Below, one piece after another: positions 1-8,584 of a stretch of 64,000 nt of DNA. This stretch comes from an uncultured Winogradskyella sp. (GTDB taxonomy: Bacteria > Bacteroidota > Bacteroidia > Flavobacteriales > Flavobacteriaceae). Made by a program: the position numbers and the translations under genes. The stretch is from NCBI RefSeq assembly GCF_947498005.1, contig NZ_CANMIW010000001.1, forward strand, positions 248,001 through 312,000. Direction: 5' to 3'. Under the pieces are notes generated by a model that saw nothing but the letters and a program-made list of their open reading frames with translations, ran no database searches and had not been told where the DNA came from. Each line of letters starts with the position of its first letter. The stretch's first letter is position 1.

Positions 1-2569
1 TCATCAATTTTAAGGTTGTCTTATTACCATACTGGTCATATACTTGTAAGAAGTATAAACCTGGATTAATTCCTGATATGTCTATATTCTGGTATTGATT
101 TGAAAATTCTAATGATTTTTCACCTAATACATTATATAAAACACCCGATTCGACCGGTTTATTTAGGCTAAAAACGCCTTTTGCTGGATTAGGGTACACT
201 AACAAATTTTGAAGATTATTTGCAACATCTTCCACTCCTAAACTATCTAAATCTAAATGAAATGAAATATCATAAACCCTAAATCTTGGTGGTAATGCTG
301 GATCAGCATTTACCAAATCAGTTACCAAAAGCTCCATGGCTTGTGCAGATTCCGTAAAAGTAGTGGGAACATCAAATTCGTAATATAAGTCATCGGTATC
401 GCTAACACTCGTATATTCAAAACTTTGGGTATCTGTACCAATAGTAACATCAAAATTTACGGTATCGCCTTCACGAGACCTAATATGAAATACAACTTTT
501 TCGCATAACACAGATTGATCAGCCTTTACATTGATATTAAAACCATCTCCACCACCAACAGTTCTCATTTGTATAAATGCCGAATTTGCAGTAGCAGATC
601 CAATTAGTTCCCCATAAACATCCGTTTCTTCCGGTTCAAACAACTGTACTTCGTCAACCGTATTAAGTGTAATCTTAGTGATATTAACAATCTCAAGTTC
701 TTCAGATAATACTAAGAAATTATTTTCATCTCTTAAGTTGAACACAATTCCGGAGGCATCATCAGGTACGTTAGCCGTAACAATATTTCCATTTACAGTT
801 ACCGCTTCAGCTTCAATCCATTCTACATTTGGTTCATTTGTTCTATACAATAAATGACCATAACTAATTTCCGCTTCACCTGAACTATTAGCTATTATTG
901 CTGTTGCAACGCCTGTCTCTTCGTTGTAACTGACGTCAGTAAAATCTGGAACAAGCAGTTGATTAGGTAAAGGCCCATCAGGTTCTGAATAATCAGGATT
1001 CCATGACGGAATTCTTGCATCATTATTTGCTAAATAGGCTTCTAATGTATTAATCATATCTTGTTTAATGGTTTGATCCATAGTGTTAATGACATCTGTT
1101 TGTTCATTTATGTCAACAAAAGTATCTCCACCATTATACAATTGGTATGCTTCGTAAGTATTATCAACATACTTTTTATATAACTTATAATCACCTCTTC
1201 TTATAGATGATTTTGCTTTAATATCACTACCAACACTAGGATAGTGCCAAAAAAGATCTGTTCTTTCCGTTGTTGTACCTCCTATTGTTTGCTCTACTAT
1301 GGTATTATTTCCTTTTAGTAAATCGCTTAAATCCGCACCATCTAAATCATCATTAAGAGCGCTAGCTATAGTGGTATCTGTTAAAGACAAAATTGTAGGA
1401 AAAAAATCTAAACCATTAACAACATTACTATATTCAGCTACTGGTATATCAGGTCCAGTTACTATCATAGGTACACGAATACCACCTTCTCGAGAACTTG
1501 TTTTTCCTTCGTCTAAAGGATAGTTGTCCGCCACAACTTCAAAACCGTTAGCTGCATTATTTTGTTCTGAAGCGCCATTATCTGAAGAAAAAATAACATA
1601 AGTTGTATCAAATAATTTCATTCCAGGATGCCTTGGATCATCAGTTGCCTTTAAATAATCAACGAGCTTACCTAAACTCCAATCTAAGGTTTGAACCATT
1701 GCACCATAAAATGGATTATGTTCTCCAGCTGCAGTTAAAGGTGTTGTCTCCGTTGGTATACCATCTGGACCAACATCGGCTGCATCTATTTCACCTGCAT
1801 CAACTAATGTTTGCGTTATGGCTTGCAACATTGGTAAATCTCTAGTTTGTATAGGTGTGTGTACTAACCAAGTCGCCATATATAAGAAAAAAGGTTCTCC
1901 TGCTCCGCCATTAGCAGCAACTCTATCTTCTAAATACGCTACAGCTTCATCTGTTACAGAATCATATGGTATGCCATCAGCATCTAAAGGGTAATTTGAA
2001 TCATTCCCACCAAAATTTGAAACATCATATCGATCACCCATATTTTGTTGTACTCCTCTACTTGTAAATTCAGTATTAAAACCTTGATCTACAGCTACAG
2101 GAAAGCCATTAGCTCCATCAACATGCCATTTGCCAATATGGCCTGTATGGTATCCATTTGCACTTAAAGCTTCTGCTATAGTGTACTCATTAACATCTAA
2201 TCGTTTTGGATAATAGGGACCTATTATTTTATTAGCAGATTGCGCATTCGTTAATCCGGGTAATTTACCACCAGAAACTTGCGTAAGTTTAGTTTTTATG
2301 GGATGCCTTCCACTTAACATTGCTGCTCTAGAAGGTGCACAAGTTGGTGCAGGCGAATACGCTTGAGAAAATTTAGCGCCATCTGCAGCTAAAGCTTCCA
2401 TCTTAGGTGTTGCCCAAGGCACCGGGTTTTCAACATTATTAAGATTAGTGTCTTGCCAACCCAAATCATCTACATAGAAGATTACAATGTTTGGCTTGTC
2501 TATAACTTGTCCATAAAGTTGCGGTGCTAAAAGTACGCTGAACAAAAAGAGCAATGTAGTGTTTTTCAT
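1..2569 (-). CDS. S1 family sulfatase with T9SS sorting tail (3' end cut by window edge)
   Basis: Secreted sulfatase that would hydrolyse sulfate esters on a glycan. The ATG at 2567-2569 opens a signal peptide ending near QLYGQ, then the metal-binding start PNIVIFYVDDLGWQD and the maturation motif CAPSR (Cys77, to become formylglycine) inside YSPAPTCAPSRAAMLSG. GKWH and FFLYMATWLVHTP segments follow. After the catalytic region come beta-rich segments and a type A T9SS tail around YPNPAKGVFSL, so the enzyme is probably exported through the outer membrane and anchored at the cell surface. The frame is still open at base 1 (last complete codons encode NKTTLKLM), so only a few residues are missing. 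It belongs with the three other YSPAPTC-type sulfatases of this window (2785, 30586, 32483), sharing the NFLV/DEN-type C-terminal strand. The substrate position is not predictable from sequence alone. Confidence 0.93.
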   Translation of the reverse strand, partial: MKNTTLLFLFSVLLAPQLYGQVIDKPNIVIFYVDDLGWQDTNLNNVENPVPWATPKMEALAADGAKFSQAYSPAPTCAPSRAAMLSGRHPIKTKLTQVSGGKLPGLTNAQSANKIIGPYYPKRLDVNEYTIAEALSANGYHTGHIGKWHVDGANGFPVAVDQGFNTEFTSRGVQQNMGDRYDVSNFGGNDSNYPLDADGIPYDSVTDEAVAYLEDRVAANGGAGEPFFLYMATWLVHTPIQTRDLPMLQAITQTLVDAGEIDAADVGPDGIPTETTPLTAAGEHNPFYGAMVQTLDWSLGKLVDYLKATDDPRHPGMKLFDTTYVIFSSDNGASEQNNAANGFEVVADNYPLDEGKTSSREGGIRVPMIVTGPDIPVAEYSNVVNGLDFFPTILSLTDTTIASALNDDLDGADLSDLLKGNNTIVEQTIGGTTTERTDLFWHYPSVGSDIKAKSSIRRGDYKLYKKYVDNTYEAYQLYNGGDTFVDINEQTDVINTMDQTIKQDMINTLEAYLANNDARIPSWNPDYSEPDGPLPNQLLVPDFTDVSYNEETGVATAIIANSSGEAEISYGHLLYRTNEPNVEWIEAEAVTVNGNIVTANVPDDASGIVFNLRDENNFLVLSEELEIVNITKITLNTVDEVQLFEPEETDVYGELIGSATANSAFIQMRTVGGGDGFNINVKADQSVLCEKVVFHIRSREGDTVNFDVTIGTDTQSFEYTSVSDTDDLYYEFDVPTTFTESAQAMELLVTDLVNADPALPPRFRVYDISFHLDLDSLGVEDVANNLQNLLVYPNPAKGVFSLNKPVESGVLYNVLGEKSLEFSNQYQNIDISGINPGLYFLQVYDQYGNKTTLKLM

Positions 2570-2726
2570 AATGACTTTATTTTTTGTAAAAATAGATATC
2601 CTGGTCGGTTTTGGTTTTCTAATTTCAATCAAGACTTTACTCATATCCCTCTTTTAGTTTCATTATATGTTATATTCATTAGTATATTACAATTATAGAT
2701 AGATGAAAAACATATAATTGTAAAAA

Positions 2727-2767
2727 TGAAAAAAGCATCAAAACGTAAATGCCTTGATGCTTTTTTT
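2727..2767. terminator. Bidirectional rho-independent terminator
   Basis: The arms AAAAGCATCAA (2731-2741) and TTGATGCTTTT (2754-2764) pair perfectly over a 12-base loop, with a T run on the plus strand (2761-2767) and an A run at 2727-2734 that gives a T run on the minus strand. It lies just after the stop of the sulfatase at 2785 and should separate it from the partial sulfatase to the left, which therefore needs its own promoter within 2570-2727. Confidence 0.8.
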
Positions 2768-2784
2768 ATTTTTAAAGTGAGTTG

Positions 2785-4650
2785 CTATTTAACCGCAATG
2801 GCTTTTGTTGCGAAAACTTTCGTTAATTTTTGATAACCAGCATCTGGATAACTAACTAAGTAGTTATTTTCATCAACTAAGTTAAAGACATAATGAGTTG
2901 TGCCTTTAGGTAAGGTAACAGATGCTTTATTGCCTTTTAGCGTCATAGTTGCAGGAAACCAGATTTCACCTTTTATACCACCATTTGTAGTGTAAATTAG
3001 TTCTGCACTAGTTACCTGAGCTCCATTGTTTTTAAATTCTATCCAAACGGTATTGTCTTTTGATCCGTGATCTACAACGGTAGGTACTTTAGATTGGTTT
3101 GGTAATGATTTTTTACTCGTTGGGTTTAAGAATGGATATCTTGCGTTAAGTTGATCTAAGCGCTCTTGTAACAATTGATTCATTGCTTTCGCTTTCTCTG
3201 GCATTGAAGCGGCAAGGTTTTTTGATTCTTCAATATCTACACGTTTAGAACCATTTTCATAAAGCTGATACAAATCTAAAGTCATACTTTCCTTAGTGTC
3301 GGTATAGTTACGCACCAATTTGTAATCACCTACACGCAGTGTAGATTGCATTGAACTGTTAGGGAAGTGCCACATCATGGTGTTTCTTGATTCACCTGTC
3401 CAAGGATCAATTACCAATTTGGAGTCGGTTGGGTCTTTATCCAATAAAGCAGATAAATCAGCACCATCAAGAATTTGATCTTTTTGTTTTTTAGTGCCTG
3501 TCCAGCTTAATATGGTTGGGTAGAAGTCAATTCCATTTACGATGACATTAGATTCAACATTGGAATCAATATTAGGTCCTGTTATAATAAGTGGTACTCT
3601 AACACCACCTTCTTTGGCATTTATTTTTCCTTTATCTAAAGGATAATTATCTGTTATAATTTCTCTTGTATGGCGTTCCATGCCACCATTGTCGGAAGTA
3701 AAAATAACATAAGTGTTTTCAACTAACATATGCCCTGGCCATCTTGGATCTTCTGTTTCTTTCAGGTATTTAAGTAATAAACCCGTATAATGATCTATGG
3801 TTTCAACCATGGCAGCATAATAGGCATTTCTTTGACCTTGTTCATCCCAAACGTCGCTTTCTCTTGGATATTCTATACCCAATTTTTCATAGTATTTCTT
3901 TAGCAATGCCTCACTTCTAGTGTGAATAGGTGTATGTACTAAACGCGAACAATAGTAAAGAAAAAAGGGATCTGATTTAGATTGGTCCATAAAGTCAATA
4001 CCATCTTGAGTAATATCATCAAAAGGAAACCCTTCTTCGTCTAAATAAAATGGATCTGAAGGATCTGTAGTTGCAAATCCTGTTGTTCTATCCTTCATTC
4101 TTTGATGAGATCCAAAGCCATGTTTTGAGAAATCAAAACCTTGCTGTGTTGGTAAAGGTTCATCTGATCGTGCAGCACCTACGTGCCATTTACCAGAATG
4201 CCCTGTTTTATAACCATTAGTCTGAAGTGATTCTGCAATGGTTACTTCTGAAGCATCTAAAGCACCTCGCATCCAAGGACTAATTAAAGTAGAACCATGA
4301 TTAAACGGTAGAGGTGGATGACCACCTCTGACGTTTGTGCGTTCTATTCTAACAGGATGCTTACCAGATAATATTGCGCCTCTCGAAGGCGAACACGTTG
4401 GAGCAGGTGAATAGGCTTGCCAGAACATTACACCTTCTTTAGCGAGTTGATCAATGTTTGGAGTTTCAAATGGTGAAGGTTCATCCACGTCATAACATTT
4501 TACGTCTTGCCAACCTAAATCATCAGTTACAATCAGTAATACATTAGGTTTGCTCGGTCTTTCGTTATCTGTTTTTACAGGAGTTTGACTACTGCATGTT
4601 GTTGGGATGCTAAACAGTACACAAATTGAAAGTAAGAATATTTTATACAT
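2785..4650 (-). CDS. S1 family sulfatase (YSPAPTC group)
   Basis: Exported sulfatase of 621 residues. Signal peptide residues 1-21 (ends near TTCSSQ; a lipoprotein signal is possible but the box is poor). Metal ligands in VTDDLGWQD (about residues 41-49), formylglycine motif CSPSR at Cys86, GKWH near residue 155, and the downstream TSDNGG metal-binding segment. A C-terminal beta domain of about 110 residues ends with FNLVDENNYLV, matching the other group members at 1, 30586 and 32483. No T9SS tail is seen, unlike the neighbour at 1-2569, so the two probably sit in different compartments. It starts 45 bases after the stop of the CMASR sulfatase upstream (4696) and is followed by a strong terminator, so it is the last gene of that transcription unit. 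Removal of sulfate from a fucose-containing glycan is inferred from context only. Confidence 0.93.
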   Translation of the reverse strand: MYKIFLLSICVLFSIPTTCSSQTPVKTDNERPSKPNVLLIVTDDLGWQDVKCYDVDEPSPFETPNIDQLAKEGVMFWQAYSPAPTCSPSRGAILSGKHPVRIERTNVRGGHPPLPFNHGSTLISPWMRGALDASEVTIAESLQTNGYKTGHSGKWHVGAARSDEPLPTQQGFDFSKHGFGSHQRMKDRTTGFATTDPSDPFYLDEEGFPFDDITQDGIDFMDQSKSDPFFLYYCSRLVHTPIHTRSEALLKKYYEKLGIEYPRESDVWDEQGQRNAYYAAMVETIDHYTGLLLKYLKETEDPRWPGHMLVENTYVIFTSDNGGMERHTREIITDNYPLDKGKINAKEGGVRVPLIITGPNIDSNVESNVIVNGIDFYPTILSWTGTKKQKDQILDGADLSALLDKDPTDSKLVIDPWTGESRNTMMWHFPNSSMQSTLRVGDYKLVRNYTDTKESMTLDLYQLYENGSKRVDIEESKNLAASMPEKAKAMNQLLQERLDQLNARYPFLNPTSKKSLPNQSKVPTVVDHGSKDNTVWIEFKNNGAQVTSAELIYTTNGGIKGEIWFPATMTLKGNKASVTLPKGTTHYVFNLVDENNYLVSYPDAGYQKLTKVFATKAIAVK

Positions 4651-4695
4651 TGTATTGAGGTAATAATTTATTGGATTTATTTATTTGGAATGTCT

Positions 4696-6264
4696 TTAGT
4701 TTTTCTTCTTCTTTTTGTTTCTCTTCTTTTTCTTCTTGTTGCTTGATCTTTTTAATACTTCTTCATAAGTACCAATTAAATAAGGTTTTTTATCTTCAGC
4801 AGTCGCCTTTCTATCAAATAGCACACCATATTTTTGATAACGATTATCTGTTGTCGCTTCTTTTCGTAATTTTTCGAGATGTTCATCATAAACAGCACGC
4901 ATTTTTTCGAGATGTTTTTTGGCTGAAGGATCACTTGCCTTATTCGTCATTTCTAACTTATCTTCTCCAATGTGATAAAGTTCTTCTGTAGGATTCATAC
5001 GATCATCTTCATACTGCCAAAAGATGTATTTCCAATCTTGAGAAACGACTCCCATAGCTTGTATTTCATCATTGCCCCACATATTGGTAAGGGCCACCGT
5101 TTCGCGTTTAAATTTCTTTGGTTTTTTAATTAGTAGGTTTAAATCTTCACCATCCATGTTTTCTGGTGGTTCTATACCTGCATATTTTAAAATGGTTGGA
5201 GCCATGTCAATATTTGCGGTAATCGCTTCACGACGGACACCTCTTTTTTTACTTGGTACTCTAGGATCGTAAATGATAAGTGGAGATTTTGATGCTTCTT
5301 CGTAAGGTAAAACTTTTCCTCCAAAACTGTGTGCTCCACAGCTATAGCCATTATCACTTGTAAAAATAATGATAGTGTTGTCTGCAATACCTTGCTCTTC
5401 TAAGGTTTTTCTTATCATACCTAAAGCATAGTCAACGCCATGGATTAATTGGTTGTAATTTTTAATGGTTTTTTGGTAGCTTTCTTCAGAATCTCGCCAA
5501 AAATCGTAACTATTATATTGTCGTCCTGTTTTTGCTTGAGGCGCTATATGTTCTGCATTCTCTTCACCATAATTTTCTGGTTTCTTGTATGTTTTGTCTT
5601 TATAAACATAGTCAAAATATTGGTCTGGTGAAAAAGGCATGTGTGGTGCCTTAAAACTAATGGACATAGAAAACGGTTTACCTGAGGCTTTGGCTTCAAT
5701 AATAAAATCTTCTGCCCAAGCTGCATAAGCTCTAGTACTATGCGGATATTCTTCGGCATATTTTGCCATGTATTTATTCTTAGATGTTTTATAACTTGTT
5801 TGTCCTAAGCCACCTGCCCAATTATCGAAATCATCTACAGGAAGTGACCCCCATTTGTTATGACTTGTTCCATCACCATCATCTGAAACTGCTAAACCAA
5901 ATTTGCCTGCAAAACCAGTATAGTAACCTTGTTCTCTCAAAAGAACAGGATAAGATTTTGCAAATTTTTCCTTACGTAAGGGGCCATGTTCAAAGTTACA
6001 TCCTGCTTTATATTCGTACATTCCGGTAAGAATAATGGCTCTACTTGCCATACAAATTGCTGTTGTATTATAATGATTTTCAAATAACACCCCTTCTTCA
6101 GCTAAGGCATCCATATTGGGTGTGACTACCTGATCATTACCATAACAACCTGTTGCAATACTGGTTTGATCATCGGATAATAAGAAGATAATGTTCGGTC
6201 TATCTTGTGAAAAACTACTTGCCGTAATCACGACAAGAATACATGATAAAATTAGGTGTTTCAT
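4696..6264 (-). CDS. S1 family sulfatase with CMASR active site and poly-lysine tail
   Basis: Sulfatase of 522 residues with a signal peptide (residues 1-20, cut near SSFSQ). The fold opens with PNIIFLLSDDQ. The maturation motif reads CMASR (Cys71), with Ala in place of the usual Pro; C-x-A-S-R is tolerated in some S1 enzymes, so activity is likely. FTSDNG and NMWGNDEIQAMGVV segments follow. It resembles the CGPSR enzyme at 10485 in the SDDQ start and the SRAxIxTG stretch. The last 20 or so residues are almost all lysine (SSNKKKKKRNKKKKKN), a tail absent from the other sulfatases here, which may bind the polyanionic sulfated glycan or the cell surface. It lies 45 bases after the GH168-like gene at 6310 and 45 bases before the sulfatase at 2785, consistent with one transcript. 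Confidence 0.92.
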   Translation of the reverse strand: MKHLILSCILVVITASSFSQDRPNIIFLLSDDQTSIATGCYGNDQVVTPNMDALAEEGVLFENHYNTTAICMASRAIILTGMYEYKAGCNFEHGPLRKEKFAKSYPVLLREQGYYTGFAGKFGLAVSDDGDGTSHNKWGSLPVDDFDNWAGGLGQTSYKTSKNKYMAKYAEEYPHSTRAYAAWAEDFIIEAKASGKPFSMSISFKAPHMPFSPDQYFDYVYKDKTYKKPENYGEENAEHIAPQAKTGRQYNSYDFWRDSEESYQKTIKNYNQLIHGVDYALGMIRKTLEEQGIADNTIIIFTSDNGYSCGAHSFGGKVLPYEEASKSPLIIYDPRVPSKKRGVRREAITANIDMAPTILKYAGIEPPENMDGEDLNLLIKKPKKFKRETVALTNMWGNDEIQAMGVVSQDWKYIFWQYEDDRMNPTEELYHIGEDKLEMTNKASDPSAKKHLEKMRAVYDEHLEKLRKEATTDNRYQKYGVLFDRKATAEDKKPYLIGTYEEVLKRSSNKKKKKRNKKKKKN

Positions 6265-6309
6265 AAATCTTTTAGAGCTTTATATTATTAGTTTTTTAAT
6301 AGTTTAGGG

Positions 6310-8274
6310 TTAGTTTGATACTAATATTTTTCGAGTAATATTGAGTTTTTTTCCATCGGTAAGTTTTACAAAATACATACCTGAATCTAAAGATGTTAAG
6401 TCTAGTTGTGTTGTTGTAGAACCATTATTCCATACGTTTTCCATCATTTTCGTGCCTATGGTACTAAAAACAGTGATGTAGTTGACCTCTGTAGTCATGC
6501 GGTTAATGGTTAAAAGATCGGTCACAGGGTTAGGGTAAAAGTTTACATCTGATGGATTATAATTTATCACTGACAAAGGTGCTTCACCCACTAAGTGAGC
6601 GCCTTCAGGTCTCACATAAGGTTCACATTCCACAACAGGAATAGATAAAAGTCTGTCGTTAATGGCTTTCATGATGAACATTTCATCATCCATCATATAA
6701 CCTTTATCATTTCCTGTGTCATCGATAGTTGTTGCAAAAGTTAGAGCAGCATTAGCTTGCACCAAGCGCTTAGTAAATCTATACGCATCTTCAATACCAA
6801 AGACTATGGGATGAGAAGAGACATGCCATTTCTCTCTAATAGGAAACCAAGCATGTTTTAATACGGTATTCCCTTCGTACATAGACCATGGATTTTCTAC
6901 CATATTAGGTATGGTATATTCTTCATAAGCCCAAGAGTTTGGTGGTGCTCCTTGACCAAGTGGTGTAACATGCCCTTTGGTATAATCTTGATAAGTGCTA
7001 TTGGCTTCAAACTTTATAATTCTATAGTCGCTTTCATCTTCATCATCAATACCATCAGAATCTACCAAAAGATTGTTGCCATTTTCATCTGTAAAATAAA
7101 GCCCTGTAGGTTGTGCTCCGATAATTGCAGTCGGATCGGTATTTTTAATCATTTGAGCAAAATCTTCTAAATGGCCATCATTGAGAAGTTCTGAGGTGGT
7201 ATCTAACCAATATCCATCGGCATAATCTTTAACTTCTAGTACAAAACCTTCAATTAAATCCTTGTAGGCAGCATATTCATCGCCTGCAAAATTGTTTGTG
7301 TAGTAATTGACCCAAGCGGCTTCAATATCTGCGCCATCGTTAATAGCTCTATCTAAATAATTGGTAGAGATGTACAAAATCACCTTTTTACCATCGTCTA
7401 TGAATGTTTGCATGACTTCAAAAATGATGTTTTGATTGGCTACACTAGGCACTAATGCTTCATGAATTTCAGCAGCGACATCTACATTGCTGTTCTGTCT
7501 AAGCGCGAAATAATGAGAATGAGCAAAATAAGACAAGTTTGTAATCACGTGACCTACTGCTGGCAATTCATCCACCACTTCTTGAGCGCCAGCAGGAAGG
7601 TCGTAGCCGCCAGCCACTTCAGAGTCTAAACGTTCGCCGCCATAAACCGGAAAGGTAATTCCCCATGAACCAGATAACCAATTGGCTGGATGTGATGCCA
7701 CATCTACAACCTGATCTGTTGAACCACTTATAGAATCTATATAATAGGTTGTTGCCGGAACAGAGCTTGTGCCATTTGCAAATCCTATTTTAATAAATTG
7801 ATATCCATCAGCATTGATGACTTCAGTTGGTATTGAAGTGCCGTTAAAGTTAAAGGTGAAAGTTTCCCATTCTTGTCCAACTGTAAAATTCAATTCTACA
7901 GCACTTTCTGCACTCACCGTGGCATTAGAAAAGTGTACACTTATTTTTGAGTTAGTTGCTGTTAAGGATGCTGTAGGTATATCGATATATGCTTTAAATG
8001 TTACAGAATATCCTGAGAAATCTGTTACTGCGTTGTAAACATCAAATTGTAAAAAACTCTCTTGACCTGCTTCCCTATTAAATTGTGAAACATTAGTATT
8101 AGTATTATTCCCTGAAATTTCTGGATTTGATACCGCTCTCAAAAATGTTGCGGATGTTGTACTCTCCTGTTCAATTTTATAGGTGTTAGTTTCGTTCTCA
8201 TACCATAAAAATTGAGCGTTGGATAATTGAACGAAAGAAATCAAAAAAAAGAAAATAGGTAAAGACTTTTTCAT
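6310..8274 (-). CDS. Candidate endo-fucanase (GH168-like) with N-terminal jelly-roll domain and T9SS tail
   Basis: Three-part secreted protein of 654 residues. After a signal peptide (1-20), residues about 22-185 look like a carbohydrate-binding jelly roll. Residues about 197-565 form the catalytic-type module shared with the lipoprotein at 21999: both have LSGSWG, YGGERLDSEVAGGYD, ITNLS, YADGYWLDTT, GHVTPLGQGAPPNSWAYEE and ATTIDD. The acidic residues Asp358 (YWLD) and Glu423 (KFEA) are the best catalytic candidates; from memory, GH168 endo-1,3-fucanases are about 400 residues and use one Asp and one Glu at a similar spacing. Residues about 575-654 are a type A T9SS sorting domain (NFYPNPVTDLLTI), so it should work at the cell surface, cutting long chains before uptake. 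The GH168 assignment is an inference; a structurally related but uncatalogued family is the alternative. Confidence 0.55.
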   Translation of the reverse strand: MKKSLPIFFFLISFVQLSNAQFLWYENETNTYKIEQESTTSATFLRAVSNPEISGNNTNTNVSQFNREAGQESFLQFDVYNAVTDFSGYSVTFKAYIDIPTASLTATNSKISVHFSNATVSAESAVELNFTVGQEWETFTFNFNGTSIPTEVINADGYQFIKIGFANGTSSVPATTYYIDSISGSTDQVVDVASHPANWLSGSWGITFPVYGGERLDSEVAGGYDLPAGAQEVVDELPAVGHVITNLSYFAHSHYFALRQNSNVDVAAEIHEALVPSVANQNIIFEVMQTFIDDGKKVILYISTNYLDRAINDGADIEAAWVNYYTNNFAGDEYAAYKDLIEGFVLEVKDYADGYWLDTTSELLNDGHLEDFAQMIKNTDPTAIIGAQPTGLYFTDENGNNLLVDSDGIDDEDESDYRIIKFEANSTYQDYTKGHVTPLGQGAPPNSWAYEEYTIPNMVENPWSMYEGNTVLKHAWFPIREKWHVSSHPIVFGIEDAYRFTKRLVQANAALTFATTIDDTGNDKGYMMDDEMFIMKAINDRLLSIPVVECEPYVRPEGAHLVGEAPLSVINYNPSDVNFYPNPVTDLLTINRMTTEVNYITVFSTIGTKMMENVWNNGSTTTQLDLTSLDSGMYFVKLTDGKKLNITRKILVSN

Positions 8275-8512
8275 TGTTAATTAAGTTAGCTTCTGATTAT
8301 TAAATCAAAGATATATCTTGAACAGGGAATCTCGTTTCTTAAAATAGTCAAATAGTTGCTCTAAAGCATCATTTGAATTAACTAAAAGAACTTATCTTTC
8401 TGTTACAGATATTTTACACGGTTACCTTAAATAATTAATTCTTAATTATGTCTTTTATCAACTTAATATAAAGTTTGTAATTGCAATGTGTAAGGTTATT
8501 TGTTTTAAACCA
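8275..8512. other. Leader region between GH168-like gene and upstream terminator
   Basis: AT-rich non-coding stretch ahead of the minus-strand gene at 6310-8274. Read on the minus strand it has one exact Bacteroidota -7 element, TATCTTTG (8306-8313), about 32 bases before the ATG. No TTG lies at the usual -33 spacing, so this is a weak promoter call. No ORF, tRNA or repeat was seen. Confidence 0.35.
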
Positions 8513-8550
8513 AAAAAAAGTCCTAAGTTAATTTTTTAACTAAGGACTTT
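8513..8550. terminator. Terminator after the jelly-roll lipoprotein gene
   Basis: The arms AAAGTCCTAAGTTAA (8517-8531) and TTAACTAAGGACTTT (8536-8550) pair with one internal mismatch over a very short loop. An A run at 8512-8519 supplies the T tail for transcripts coming from the minus-strand gene at 8585. Confidence 0.75.
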
Positions 8551-8584
8551 CTATTATCATGTTGTCTAATTATATTAATGACAC

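Noticed and set aside
1299..1845. Plus-strand short frames inside the partial sulfatase
   Set aside because: They lie antisense to a gene with full sulfatase motifs and have low-complexity, shadow-like translations.
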